The notes: generated from the sequence alone by a model not told the origin. Positions 40,351 to 47,299 are shown, counted from the stretch's first letter. The stretch is 64,000 bases of DNA from Aurantiacibacter arachoides (GCF_009827335.1 NZ_WTYH01000001.1:2393501-2457500); one strand, 5' to 3'. Numbers and translations are program-made.

Positions 40351-40857
40351 ATGTTCACACAAACCAATCTTACCCTGCCCGCGCGCGATGCCGATCTTGC
40401 TGATGACGAGATCGGCGCGGGGCTTTATGTCGATGAAACCCTTGTCGAATTGGACACAGGCGATCTTGTAGCGATGTCGGTCAAGCCTCACCGCGAACCG
40501 AATACGGGCGGGCTCGTGGTGTGCGCGTGGGCTCGTGCCGTTCATGCTGACGGTTCAACCATCTGTGACAACGCTGGCGAGATCGTTGAGAATGAATATC
40601 GCGCAACCTTCACCGCTGGCGATGTCGCTGACTATGGCGTCAGCCATCTAACGAGGCAGGTTCTCTTGCTGATGTTGGGTGAACCGCTCGACGATGACGT
40701 GGATGAAAATGGCATCAGCACGGGCCCTTTAAAGGTCTCACAAGACGTTGCGACTAGCGTATCAATTCGGAATGACTTGATGGTTGCAACTATCGCGGCA
40801 GGTGGCGAAAGTGAGGGCGCGGGCGTCCTTTTCCCTACGGACCCTTCACCGCTTTGA
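40351..40857 (+). CDS. Hypothetical late protein after the tail tip gene
   Basis: 168 residues, acidic, MFTQTNLTLPARDADLADDEIG..., beta-rich in the middle (LVVCAWARAVHADGS) with an acidic loop (LDDDVDENGIS). Probably a tail-associated protein or fibre chaperone by position. Its 3' end overlaps by 23 bases the leftward membrane gene that follows. Confidence 0.55.
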   Translation: MFTQTNLTLPARDADLADDEIGAGLYVDETLVELDTGDLVAMSVKPHREPNTGGLVVCAWARAVHADGSTICDNAGEIVENEYRATFTAGDVADYGVSHLTRQVLLLMLGEPLDDDVDENGISTGPLKVSQDVATSVSIRNDLMVATIAAGGESEGAGVLFPTDPSPL

Positions 40858-41113
40858 TCACGTCAGCGATCGGGCGGGCTAGGCCTTTCTCGATCGCCAG
40901 CCCAAGCACGAGGATTGTGATGATTTGCGCTAACCAATCAGGCACTTTTGATAGTGCAGTAAAATAGGCATCCATCCGTTCGGGATACCACCAACCCACG
41001 ATCAACAGGATCGTCAGCAACATGAAGAAGACTGGCCGTGCCCAGCGCATTGAAAGCGTGGCCATACGTTCGCCGTCGCACGATTTCAGGAAACGATGAA
41101 TTGCCGCGAACAT
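40835..41113 (-). CDS. Small membrane protein, holin candidate
   Basis: 92 residues with two hydrophobic helices: VFFMLLTILLIVGWWYP and LAQIITILVLGLAIEKG, and charged ends (FLKSCDGER at the front, DVIKAVKGP at the back). Size and topology fit a class II holin. No holin is next to the endolysin, so this and the two upstream genes are the best candidates. Its ATG lies at the stop of the coiled-coil gene. Confidence 0.5.
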   Translation of the reverse strand: MFAAIHRFLKSCDGERMATLSMRWARPVFFMLLTILLIVGWWYPERMDAYFTALSKVPDWLAQIITILVLGLAIEKGLARPIADVIKAVKGP

Positions 41114-41484
41114 CAGTAACCAATCCTGATCGTGTCGATATATAGGAGCGCGGCCTCTTCAGCCGTCTTACGATCGGCGGGTGTGGTGGCGCGCGCGATC
41201 AATTCGAGGTGGCGGATAAGCTGGCGAACGTGATCGCGGGCTTCGTTTGCCCGTGTGCGCTCAAACTTTAACTCTTCCTCGTAACGATCCATTTCAGAAT
41301 TTAGCGTGGTGACGAGTTTCAGCGTCGTCTCTTGGGCCGCGATCGAGTGTGTTTGATCGCTCGCTTTTTCGGCGCGGCGGTTCTCCATCCACTTGATCAG
41401 CACTTGTCCGAACAAAACGAACATCGCCATTATGAGGGCGAATGCGAGACTGTCTTTCGGGATTGCGTTTAAAAAATCAATCAC
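41113..41484 (-). CDS. Membrane-anchored coiled-coil phage protein
   Basis: 123 residues: one N-terminal membrane helix (SLAFALIMAMFVLFGQVLIKWM), then a long coiled coil (AAQETTLKLVTTLNSEMDRYEEELKFERTRANEARDHVRQLI). This layout resembles spanin-like or lysis-accessory proteins. It overlaps the gene upstream by eight bases. Confidence 0.5.
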   Translation of the reverse strand: MIDFLNAIPKDSLAFALIMAMFVLFGQVLIKWMENRRAEKASDQTHSIAAQETTLKLVTTLNSEMDRYEEELKFERTRANEARDHVRQLIRHLELIARATTPADRKTAEEAALLYIDTIRIGY

Positions 41485-41920
41485 GCGTCACCGCCTTCGC
41501 GACTGCCGACTTCAAATCTCTTTCAAGTTGCGCGTCGAGAACGGCAGTTTCTTTGTCACTGTCTTTCATCAATCTTTCGATCGTCAATGATGTCGTTTCC
41601 AAAGCGATCAGCCGATCGACCCATTTTGCGCGGTGGGCTTGAGCGATGAAGATACTGCCGATCAACAGGCCGAGGAAGCCCAACAGCGCGAAGGCCGAAT
41701 CCGCGCCTTGATCGATATTCGTCAGCACCAAGGATTGCATCGTCAACATGCCCGCCGAGATCAGGAAGATGCCGCCCTTTAGCGTCGATATAACCAGCAT
41801 TTCGCCGCGCCACAGTCGTGCCAGCCATGGTGCAGACCAGAGACAATTGTAGGCCGTGACAAGCGCTAGAAGCGCTCGCACGGCCAACACGATATCTGCA
41901 AAGATCGGGGCGTCTAACAC
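41477..41920 (-). CDS. Multi-span membrane phage protein
   Basis: 147 residues from GTG 41920, four bases after a minus-strand TAAATA box. Three hydrophobic segments (IVLAVRALLALVTAYNCLW, GGIFLISAGMLTMQSLVL, SAFALLGFLGLLIGSIFIAQA), then a charged helical tail (DRLIALETTSLTIERLMKDSDKETAVL). A three-span protein could be a class I holin. First gene of a leftward membrane-protein trio immediately downstream of the integrase gene. Confidence 0.5.
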   Translation of the reverse strand: MLDAPIFADIVLAVRALLALVTAYNCLWSAPWLARLWRGEMLVISTLKGGIFLISAGMLTMQSLVLTNIDQGADSAFALLGFLGLLIGSIFIAQAHRAKWVDRLIALETTSLTIERLMKDSDKETAVLDAQLERDLKSAVAKAVTRD

Positions 41921-41924
41921 GCCC

Positions 41925-41930
41925 TATTTA
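41925..41930 (-). promoter_or_regulatory. TAAATA box, minus strand, N4 before GTG 41920
   Basis: On the minus strand CCCTAAATA-gggc-GTG. The same spacing on the opposite strand shows that the arrangement belongs to the gene start and not to one strand. Confidence 0.6.
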
Positions 41931-41934
41931 GGGG

Positions 41935-43152
41935 TTACGGCAGCAAGAGCGATTCCCACGCGGCAAGCATTTCCTCGATCATACCGCGATGGTCGCCGCG
42001 ATCGTAAATCTCGGTAAGGTGTTCGCGTTTGTGATTCATAAAGATGGAACCTTCATCGGCGCTGAAACGGTGGCCGTGGGCGCGCATCGCGTCACTGGTG
42101 ATGGCCGTGCGAACCGACGTGCGAAGAGCGTGAATGTCGAAGGTTTCGAGAACGTGGCCATCCTCGGCCAGCGCCGCCTTCAGGGCGGGCAATACCTCGT
42201 GGAACATGTTCTTGTGCACGACCTCGGCGAAAAAGTATTCGCCGCCCTTGTTGGCATCAAGGATAGCGCGGCCTTTCGGGCCCAACTTCAACGGGTGCGG
42301 GCGATCGTTCTTCGCGTGTGAGACAGGGAAGGTGTGGCCGCGCCGATCGGTAAACTCGGCAGCGGGGATGGTGAGGGTCTTGCCATCGTAATCGGCGGTG
42401 CGCGCGGCGAACGCCTCGATCTTCCTTAGGCCTGTCAAGAGTATCAAGCGAATACCATCGCGCTGGCCGTCTGGCAGGTGGCGGGCGGCTTCCCATACCA
42501 GCCGCAATTCGTCGATCGACAGGGCGCGGCGCGACGTCTTGTTCTTTGCTTCGTTGAATTTCCGCACGTGCCCAGTCACGTCCTTGGCGAGAATATCGCG
42601 CGCCACCGCGTTCTTGATGATCGGGCGAAGAATTGCCAACACGCGGTTGGACATGACACCTTTCTTGCGATCGCGAAGCGGGTTGATGATCGCATCGATA
42701 TCAGCACGGGTGATGTCCGCGACGTCCTTGCACCCGATGATTGGGTAAACGTGCCCCTTAAGCGTCTTGCGGTATTCGTGAATGGTCTTGATGCCGCGAT
42801 CTTCGCGTTGCTTGTCTGCTAGGAATTCCTCGGCAAACGCTTCGAAGGTGTTCGTTTTGACCTTTTCGGTTGTTAGCTGCCCTGTATCGCGCGCGACGTT
42901 CAACAGCTTGGCCTTTTCGCGCGCCTTGTCGATCGACATGATCGGCCATTTCCCGAACCTTTTCTTGAAATGATCACCGTCGACCTTCGCCTTAAACTGC
43001 CACGACTTCACACCTTTCGGCGACACGACAAGATACAGGTGCCGTTGAACACCGTCAGCCAACAGATATTCTTTCTCGCGGGGTTTAAACTTATCGATCG
43101 TCGCCGCCGTCACGTTCTTCGTCAGCACAATCTTCTTTTTCACCACAGGCAT
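41935..43152 (-). CDS. int: Tyrosine-recombinase integrase
   Basis: 405 residues; GGAG precedes ATG 43152. An N-terminal arm-binding region of the DUF4102 type (KFKPREKEYLLADGVQRHLYLVVSPKGVKSWQFK) is followed by a core-binding helical domain and a catalytic domain with R (LTGLRKIEAF), HxxR (DIHALRTS), H (MNHKREHL) and the nucleophile Tyr (TEIYDRGDH). P4-like integrases of this form typically target tRNA genes, in agreement with the tRNA-Lys att site. A TTTTTGGACCT motif lies just upstream of the gene. Confidence 0.95.
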   Translation of the reverse strand: MPVVKKKIVLTKNVTAATIDKFKPREKEYLLADGVQRHLYLVVSPKGVKSWQFKAKVDGDHFKKRFGKWPIMSIDKAREKAKLLNVARDTGQLTTEKVKTNTFEAFAEEFLADKQREDRGIKTIHEYRKTLKGHVYPIIGCKDVADITRADIDAIINPLRDRKKGVMSNRVLAILRPIIKNAVARDILAKDVTGHVRKFNEAKNKTSRRALSIDELRLVWEAARHLPDGQRDGIRLILLTGLRKIEAFAARTADYDGKTLTIPAAEFTDRRGHTFPVSHAKNDRPHPLKLGPKGRAILDANKGGEYFFAEVVHKNMFHEVLPALKAALAEDGHVLETFDIHALRTSVRTAITSDAMRAHGHRFSADEGSIFMNHKREHLTEIYDRGDHRGMIEEMLAAWESLLLP

Positions 43153-43173
43153 CGCACTATCTCCAAAGTCAGC

Positions 43174-43184
43174 TTTTTGGACCT
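43174..43184 (+). repeat. GGACC motif upstream of int
   Basis: TTTTTGGACCT, resembling the arm-type sites inside attL and attR, 21 bases before the integrase start. It could let the integrase control its own gene. Confidence 0.35.
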
Positions 43185-43276
43185 AGTCAGCCGCGAAGAG
43201 GTTTGCAAGGGAGATTCGATCAGACGGTTGATCAAACATATAGACTTGAGATCATCGCAATCTTCATCATCAAACG

Positions 43277-43624
43277 ATGGAAGAATGGAAGGCGATTGAA
43301 GGTTACGAGGGTCTTTATGAGATCAGCAACTTGGGCCGCGTGAAGACAATGTCGCGCTTAGTCGATCGAGGTCGAGGTATTGTGCCGCAAATCTTGAAGC
43401 AAAGAATCCTGCCGCCGCGCGCCGATCGCAATGGCAACGTCTTGGTGACCCTGACACGAGACGGAAAGCGCAAGACGTTCATGGTGAGGCGACTGGTGGC
43501 GGCGGCGTTCATTCCGAACCCGCACGGGTTTGCCCATACGCGGCACCGAAACAACCTCAAGACAGACTGCCGCGCCATCAACATTGCTTGGGGCACCGTC
43601 TGGCAAAATCTCGATAATCGATAG
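43277..43624 (+). CDS. NUMOD4/HNH endonuclease-like protein, copy 1
   Basis: 115 residues. It starts with a NUMOD4 DNA-binding segment (EEWKAIEGYEGLYEISNLGRVKTMSR) and continues with an HNH-type core: LVAAAFIPNPHGFAHTRHRNNLKTDCRAINIAWGT. In the usual order (VHRLVAxAFIPNP...VNHxDGxKxNN) several His/Asn positions are changed (RHRNNLKTDCR), so activity is uncertain. Diverges from int. A longer relative follows 73 bases downstream. Confidence 0.75.
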   Translation: MEEWKAIEGYEGLYEISNLGRVKTMSRLVDRGRGIVPQILKQRILPPRADRNGNVLVTLTRDGKRKTFMVRRLVAAAFIPNPHGFAHTRHRNNLKTDCRAINIAWGTVWQNLDNR

Positions 43625-43655
43625 TTCTATAAAGACGTTTTCGGATACGATCTCG

Positions 43656-43661
43656 TAAATA
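43656..43661 (+). promoter_or_regulatory. TAAATA box, 36 bases before ATG 43698
   Basis: TCGTAAATATCGAC between the two HNH genes; G replaces the usual C before the box and no start codon lies at N4. Confidence 0.3.
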
Positions 43662-43697
43662 TCGACTTTTCCAAAGTCATTTCGCCAACACTGGTGA

Positions 43698-44231
43698 ATG
43701 GAAACATGGAAAACAATTGAAGGCTATGAGGGTCTTTACGAGATTAGTGATCAAGGTCGCGTCAAAACCTTATCGAGAACGGTGTATCGCGGTCGAGGTT
43801 CATCACCACAGGTGTTGAAGGAACGGATATTAGATCACCGCATCAACAAGGATGGATACCCCATCGTTTGTTTAAGCAAAGATCGGAAAGGGCGGAATTG
43901 TCTAGTTCACCGCTTGCTGGCCGAGGCTTTCATTCCGAACCCTGACGGGCACCCGATTGTGCGGCACCTGAACGATGTCAAAACTGATATGCGGTTGGGG
44001 AATCTAGCTTGGGGAACACACACCGATAATCGGCTCGACGCGATTCGAAACGGGTGCAAGATTCACGTGCTTGAAAAAGGTGAAAAACACAAAGACGCCA
44101 AGCTGACTGAAGCTGACGTATTGGCCATTCGCGCCAGCGCAGAAAGCGGGCTGGCGCTGGCGCGGAAATATGGCGTCAGTGACAAGGCGATCAGCAAGAT
44201 CAGACGCCGCGAGACGTGGAAGCATATCTAA
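43698..44231 (+). CDS. NUMOD4/HNH endonuclease-like protein, copy 2
   Basis: 177 residues. METWKTIEGYEGLYEISDQGRVKTLSR almost repeats the N terminus of copy 1. The HNH core reads VHRLLAEAFIPNPDGHPIVRHLNDVKTDMRLGNLAWGT, closer to the family consensus. It has an additional C-terminal helix-turn-helix (LTEADVLAIRASAESGLALARKYGVSDKAISKIRRRETW) typical of phage homing-type endonucleases. It ends 16 bases before the phage tRNA, which is on the other strand. Confidence 0.8.
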   Translation: METWKTIEGYEGLYEISDQGRVKTLSRTVYRGRGSSPQVLKERILDHRINKDGYPIVCLSKDRKGRNCLVHRLLAEAFIPNPDGHPIVRHLNDVKTDMRLGNLAWGTHTDNRLDAIRNGCKIHVLEKGEKHKDAKLTEADVLAIRASAESGLALARKYGVSDKAISKIRRRETWKHI

Positions 44232-44247
44232 GCTGAGTGTGTGTGTG

Positions 44248-44324
44248 TGGTGAACCCGCTGGGACTTGAACCCAGACTCCTCCGCTTAAAAGGCGGACGC
44301 TTTGACCTATTAAGCTACGGGTTC
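44248..44324 (-). tRNA. Phage-encoded tRNA-Lys(TTT)
   Basis: 77 nt on the minus strand with encoded CCA. Acceptor GAACCCG/CGGGTTC, D-stem GCTT/AAGC, anticodon arm TCCGC-CTTTTAA-GCGGA (anticodon TTT), T-arm CTGGG-TTCAAGT-CCCAG; all stems pair perfectly. The sequence differs clearly from the host tRNA-Lys split at the prophage ends. It lies inside the prophage, 237 bp from the attR core, in the same orientation as the broken host gene. Confidence 0.95.
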
Positions 44325-44399
44325 ACTACACGACGCATCCTCTAGCGTCGCTAACAGATTTTGCCAACCATCTCCTCGACCCTAAAATCGGGCCAGAAA

Positions 44400-44463
44400 A
44401 TTTCGGACCAAAATTTCGGACCAATCAAGGTCCAAAACCGCTCGATCCGTAAAATTCGGACCT
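44400..44463. repeat. Cluster of candidate integrase arm-type sites inside attR
   Basis: ATTTCGGACCA at 44400-44410 and 44413-44423, an inverted GTTTTGGACC at 44429-44438, and AATTCGGACCT at 44453-44463. With the pair near attL, the motif flanks the attP core on both sides. Confidence 0.6.
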
Positions 44464-44474
44464 GTCGATCAAGG

Positions 44475-44519
44475 ATACCTCTTTTAATCGTAAAATATTG
44501 ATAATTAGAGGTATTTTTG
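44475..44519 (+). terminator. Hairpin with T-run near the right end
   Basis: ATACCTCT (44475-44482) pairs with AGAGGTAT (44507-44514), followed by TTTTT on the plus strand. It could stop rightward phage transcription before it enters the host; the long loop makes it uncertain. Confidence 0.4.
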
Positions 44520-44534
44520 AGGATTTTCTGTCAA
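44504..44534 (-). promoter_or_regulatory. Possible promoter for the phage tRNA-Lys
   Basis: Minus strand TTGACA (44534..44529) and TCTAAT (44509..44504) with a 19-base spacer, about 180 bases before the tRNA 5' end. The -35 is perfect, the spacing long. Confidence 0.35.
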
Positions 44535-44560
44535 TTTGACGAGTGTAAGAGTGCCCAAAG

Positions 44561-44573
44561 GCTGATTAAAAGT
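44561..44573. other. attR core
   Basis: GCTGATTAAAAGT, identical to attL at 5989-6001; outside it the flanks differ at both ends. Confidence 0.88.
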
Positions 44574-44603
44574 CAGCTGCTCTACCTACTGAGCTACGGG
44601 CCC
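44561..44603 (-). pseudogene. 5' half of the host tRNA-Lys(TTT), cut by the prophage
   Basis: Minus strand GGGCCCG acceptor, TA, D-arm GCTC...GAGC, and anticodon arm GCTGA-CTTTTAA-TCAGC. After the core the sequence changes to CTTTGGGCACTC, which is not a tRNA 3' half. Its acceptor pairs with CGGGCTC at the left end with one G-U pair. Confidence 0.9.
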
Positions 44604-44616
44604 GACCAATGCGCGG

Positions 44617-45117
44617 TCACCTAGGCAGGCGGCCGGGGCGGGTCAAGCGGGCATGGAGGTGGCGCAGGGTCAGGCCGGTTATCGGGTCGCGCCAGTCGGG
44701 GGCGATGGCCGAGGCGGGCCCCAGCACGAAGCGCCGCGTGCGGAACAGCGGGTGCGGCACCGCGAGGTCGCTGGTGGCAACGATCCCCCCGCTCCACAGC
44801 ACCACGTCCAGGTCGATCGTGCGCGCCCGCCAGCGCTGGCCTTGCCGTGTGCGGCCAAGGTCCGCCTCCAGGCCTTGCAGGGCACGCAGCAGGTCGTGGG
44901 GTGCCAGTTCGCTATCCAGCACCACGGCGGCGTTGGCATAGGTTCGCAGCGACGGACCGACGGGCGCGCTGGTCACGATCGGCGAGCGGGCGACGACCTC
45001 GCCCAGGTCGCCGTCCATCAGGTCCATCGCCGCGGCTACCACCCCGCGCGGAGCACCAAGGCGGGGGTGGCGCTGGTTGCTCCCCAACGCCACGAGATAT
45101 GTGTGGTGCGCGCTCAG
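44617..45117 (-). CDS. folK: 2-amino-4-hydroxy-6-hydroxymethyldihydropteridine diphosphokinase
   Basis: 166 residues. HPPK motifs: TYLVALGSNQ, the central ALQGLEADLGRTRQGQRWRARTIDLDVVLW (substrate- and Mg-binding R-W-x-x-R-x-x-D-x-D), and VPHPLFRTRRFVLGPASAIAPDW. It transfers pyrophosphate from ATP to the pterin in folate synthesis. The best start is a CTG at 45117 overlapping the stop of the upstream amidohydrolase gene; no ATG or GTG fits upstream of TYLVALG. The gene ends 14 bases from the tRNA-Lys 5' end. Confidence 0.9.
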   Translation of the reverse strand: MSAHHTYLVALGSNQRHPRLGAPRGVVAAAMDLMDGDLGEVVARSPIVTSAPVGPSLRTYANAAVVLDSELAPHDLLRALQGLEADLGRTRQGQRWRARTIDLDVVLWSGGIVATSDLAVPHPLFRTRRFVLGPASAIAPDWRDPITGLTLRHLHARLTRPGRLPR

Positions 45118-45977
45118 ATATCCTCGGCGATGCGACCGTAGAGTTGCGGGCGGCGGTCGCGGAAGAAGCCCCAGCTCGCCCGGTGCTCGCGCCCTTTTTC
45201 CAGATCGAGCGTGGCGACGAGGGCACCGCTCTCCTGCGCGCCGTACTCGGCAATCATGTCGCCCCATTCGTCGCAGATGAAGCTGTGGCCGTAGAAACGG
45301 TTGCCGGCGTCCTGGCTGCCCTCGTGCCCGATGCGGTTGGCGGCGACCACCGGCATGCAGTTCGACACGGCGTGGCCGATCATCGCGCGGCGCCACATGC
45401 GGCTGGTGTCCATCTCCGCGTCCTTCGGCTCAGAGCCGATGGCGGTGGGGTAGAACAGCACCTGCGCGCCCTTCAGCGCGAGGCAGCGCGCCGTTTCGGG
45501 ATACCACTGGTCCCAGCAGATGCCGATGCCGATGCGCGCACCGAAGACATCCCACACCTTGAACCCGTCGTTGCCGGGGCGGAAATAGAACTTCTCCTCG
45601 TAGCCCGGCCCGTCGGGAATGTGGCTCTTGCGGTATGTGCCCATCACCTCGCCGTCGGCACCGATCATGGCGAGCGTGTTGTAGTAATGGTGCCCGTCGC
45701 GCTCGAAGAAGCTGGTCGGGATGGCGACGCCCAGCTTGCCGGCCAGGGCCTGCATGGCGATGACGGAGGGATGCTCCAGCGTCGGGTGGGCGAGCGCGAA
45801 GAAGGCGTCCTTTTCCTCGCGGCAGAAATAGGGGCCGGAGAACAGTTCCGGCGGCAGGATGACCTGCGCGCCCTTGCCGGCGGCATCTTCCACCAGCGCC
45901 GAGACGGCGGCGATATTGGTGGCTTCGTCCTCTGCACCAAGGGCAAGTTGCAGGGCGGCGACGGTCAGCGTTGTCAT
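45114..45977 (-). CDS. aguB: N-carbamoylputrescine amidase-like carbon-nitrogen hydrolase
   Basis: 287 residues from ATG 45977. The nitrilase-superfamily triad is complete: Glu44 (LPPELFSGPYFC), Lys117 (YRKSHIPDGPGY) and Cys154 (GIGICWDQWYPE). The ELFSGPYFC and CWDQWYPE contexts are typical of AguB, which makes putrescine from N-carbamoylputrescine. Cytoplasmic. It overlaps folK and may be co-transcribed with it, though the pathways are unrelated. Confidence 0.88.
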   Translation of the reverse strand: MTTLTVAALQLALGAEDEATNIAAVSALVEDAAGKGAQVILPPELFSGPYFCREEKDAFFALAHPTLEHPSVIAMQALAGKLGVAIPTSFFERDGHHYYNTLAMIGADGEVMGTYRKSHIPDGPGYEEKFYFRPGNDGFKVWDVFGARIGIGICWDQWYPETARCLALKGAQVLFYPTAIGSEPKDAEMDTSRMWRRAMIGHAVSNCMPVVAANRIGHEGSQDAGNRFYGHSFICDEWGDMIAEYGAQESGALVATLDLEKGREHRASWGFFRDRRPQLYGRIAEDI

Positions 45978-45987
45978 TTGCCAGCCG

Positions 45988-46755
45988 TTACTTCCCGGTG
46001 AGCGCGAAGTCCACTTGCACCGTGACGCTGCTGGTCGTCTGCCCGGGCATGATCGTGGCGCCGTAACCGCCTTCCTCGGGACGAGGCGCCATGGCCACCG
46101 GCGGCGGCGGGGCGACCGGCGGCGGGGCGACCTGATAGGCGATCTGCTGCGCCCCGCCGATGTACCGGTTGCCCTGCGAACCGCCGGTATCGCGGATATA
46201 CAGCACGCGCGAAATCTCCATGTCCGCGGCCTCGGCATAGGCCTCGGCCCGGCGGCGGGCGGCGGCATAGGCATTGGCATAGGCGGAATTGGCGGCCGCC
46301 TCCGGATTGGACAGGCGCAGGTCAGGGCCGGAAACGATGTTGGCGCCCACCCCCGTCACCGCCGTGACCGCCGCGCTGGCCTTGTCGATGTCGCGCACGC
46401 TCACAGTCAGCGTGTTGGTGGCCTGGAACTGCCCTTCGCGGTCGCCGTAGTCGAGCCGCTGGACGCCCACCGCACTGGTCTGGATGTCGTCTTCCGCAAT
46501 GCCCAGCGCGCGCAGGGCCTGGACGATTTCGGCAATGTCGTCCTGCGTCGCTTCGGATGCGGCGGCGGCGCTGGCGCCCCAGTTCTGCACGCCGGCCTGG
46601 AACTGCGCCTCGTCCGGGCGGGTATCGGCCTCCCCCGAAGCGCTGACGGAAAGCAACGTCTCCGACCTGTCGACCCCGCGGGGATCGGTGGTATCGGCAC
46701 TGCATCCCGTCAGGGCGATGCATCCTGTCACGGCGAGCAGGGTGGGCTGTTTCAT
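45988..46755 (-). CDS. SIMPL-domain (DUF541) lipoprotein
   Basis: 255 residues. The signal ends in the lipobox ALTGC. The SIMPL/DUF541 domain shows LLSVSASGEADTRPDEAQFQAGVQ, DIQTSAVGVQRLDYGDREGQFQATNTLTVSVRDID, and AYANAYAAARRRAEAYAEAADMEI. A Pro-rich loop (PPPVAPPPPVAMAP) separates the last strand. Periplasmic role unknown for the family; some are linked to oxidative stress. Confidence 0.85.
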   Translation of the reverse strand: MKQPTLLAVTGCIALTGCSADTTDPRGVDRSETLLSVSASGEADTRPDEAQFQAGVQNWGASAAAASEATQDDIAEIVQALRALGIAEDDIQTSAVGVQRLDYGDREGQFQATNTLTVSVRDIDKASAAVTAVTGVGANIVSGPDLRLSNPEAAANSAYANAYAAARRRAEAYAEAADMEISRVLYIRDTGGSQGNRYIGGAQQIAYQVAPPPVAPPPPVAMAPRPEEGGYGATIMPGQTTSSVTVQVDFALTGK

Positions 46756-46813
46756 GGGAGCGACCTCTCGATGTTACAGTATAACACTTACGCCCGGTTT
46801 GCCGCCCGTCAAG

Positions 46814-47299
46814 TCAGCTCGAATGGTCGGAGATGATCTGCCACTTGCCGTTCTCGCGCTCGAACACCAGGCTGGTGAACCCGGTGGCGGGCGGCTTGCC
46901 TTGCGGATATTCCAGCACGTAGCGGCCCACGTAGAGCGCATGGTCCTGCCCCAGCGGGCGGAAATCCTCGGTGACGAAACTCAGCACCCCGCGACCGGAC
47001 GGGTCGGGGCCGGACCAGTCGTAGCGGTCGCGGTAACGCGTCTCGATCGCGCCGCGCCCGTGGATCACCTCCTCCCCGCCGACGAAGGCGGTGCGCGGGT
47101 CGCCCGAATAGACGGCGAGGAAGCGCGTCATGTCCCCCTCGTTCCAGCCTGCCGCGCTGTCGTTCAGCGCCGCCTCGATATCGGCAACCTGCGGCACCTC
47201 GGCGACGCTGGCTTGCGGTTCGGGCGCATCGGCCCCGTTGCAGGCGGCCAGCGCCAGGGTGCCCGCCATGACCAGCGATAGCCGTATCCCGCGCACCAT
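46814..47299 (-). CDS. SnoaL/DUF4440-like lipoprotein
   Basis: 161 residues from ATG 47299, which overlaps the stop of the upstream methyltransferase gene (TGATG). Lipobox ALAAC. The mature domain (DIEAALNDSAAGWNEGDMTRFLAVYSGDP, GRGAIETRYRDRY, GRYVLEYPQGKPPATGFTSLVFERENGKWQIISDHSS) is a cone-shaped NTF2-like fold typical of DUF4440. Function unknown; coupling suggests it works beside the exported methyltransferase-like protein. Confidence 0.8.
   Translation of the reverse strand: MVRGIRLSLVMAGTLALAACNGADAPEPQASVAEVPQVADIEAALNDSAAGWNEGDMTRFLAVYSGDPRTAFVGGEEVIHGRGAIETRYRDRYDWSGPDPSGRGVLSFVTEDFRPLGQDHALYVGRYVLEYPQGKPPATGFTSLVFERENGKWQIISDHSS

Larger units (their letters stand above)
5989..44573. 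mobile_element. Integrated siphophage-type prophage, about 38.6 kb
   Basis: Bounded by the 13 bp direct repeat GCTGATTAAAAGT inside the two halves of one tRNA-Lys gene. It contains integrase, terminase, portal, capsid, tail tube, tape measure, tail tip, endolysin, spanins and replication genes with no evident gaps, so it is probably intact. The long tape measure with no sheath gene indicates a siphovirus-type tail. No classical CI-like repressor was recognised. Base composition is more AT-rich than the host flank on the right. Confidence 0.95.
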
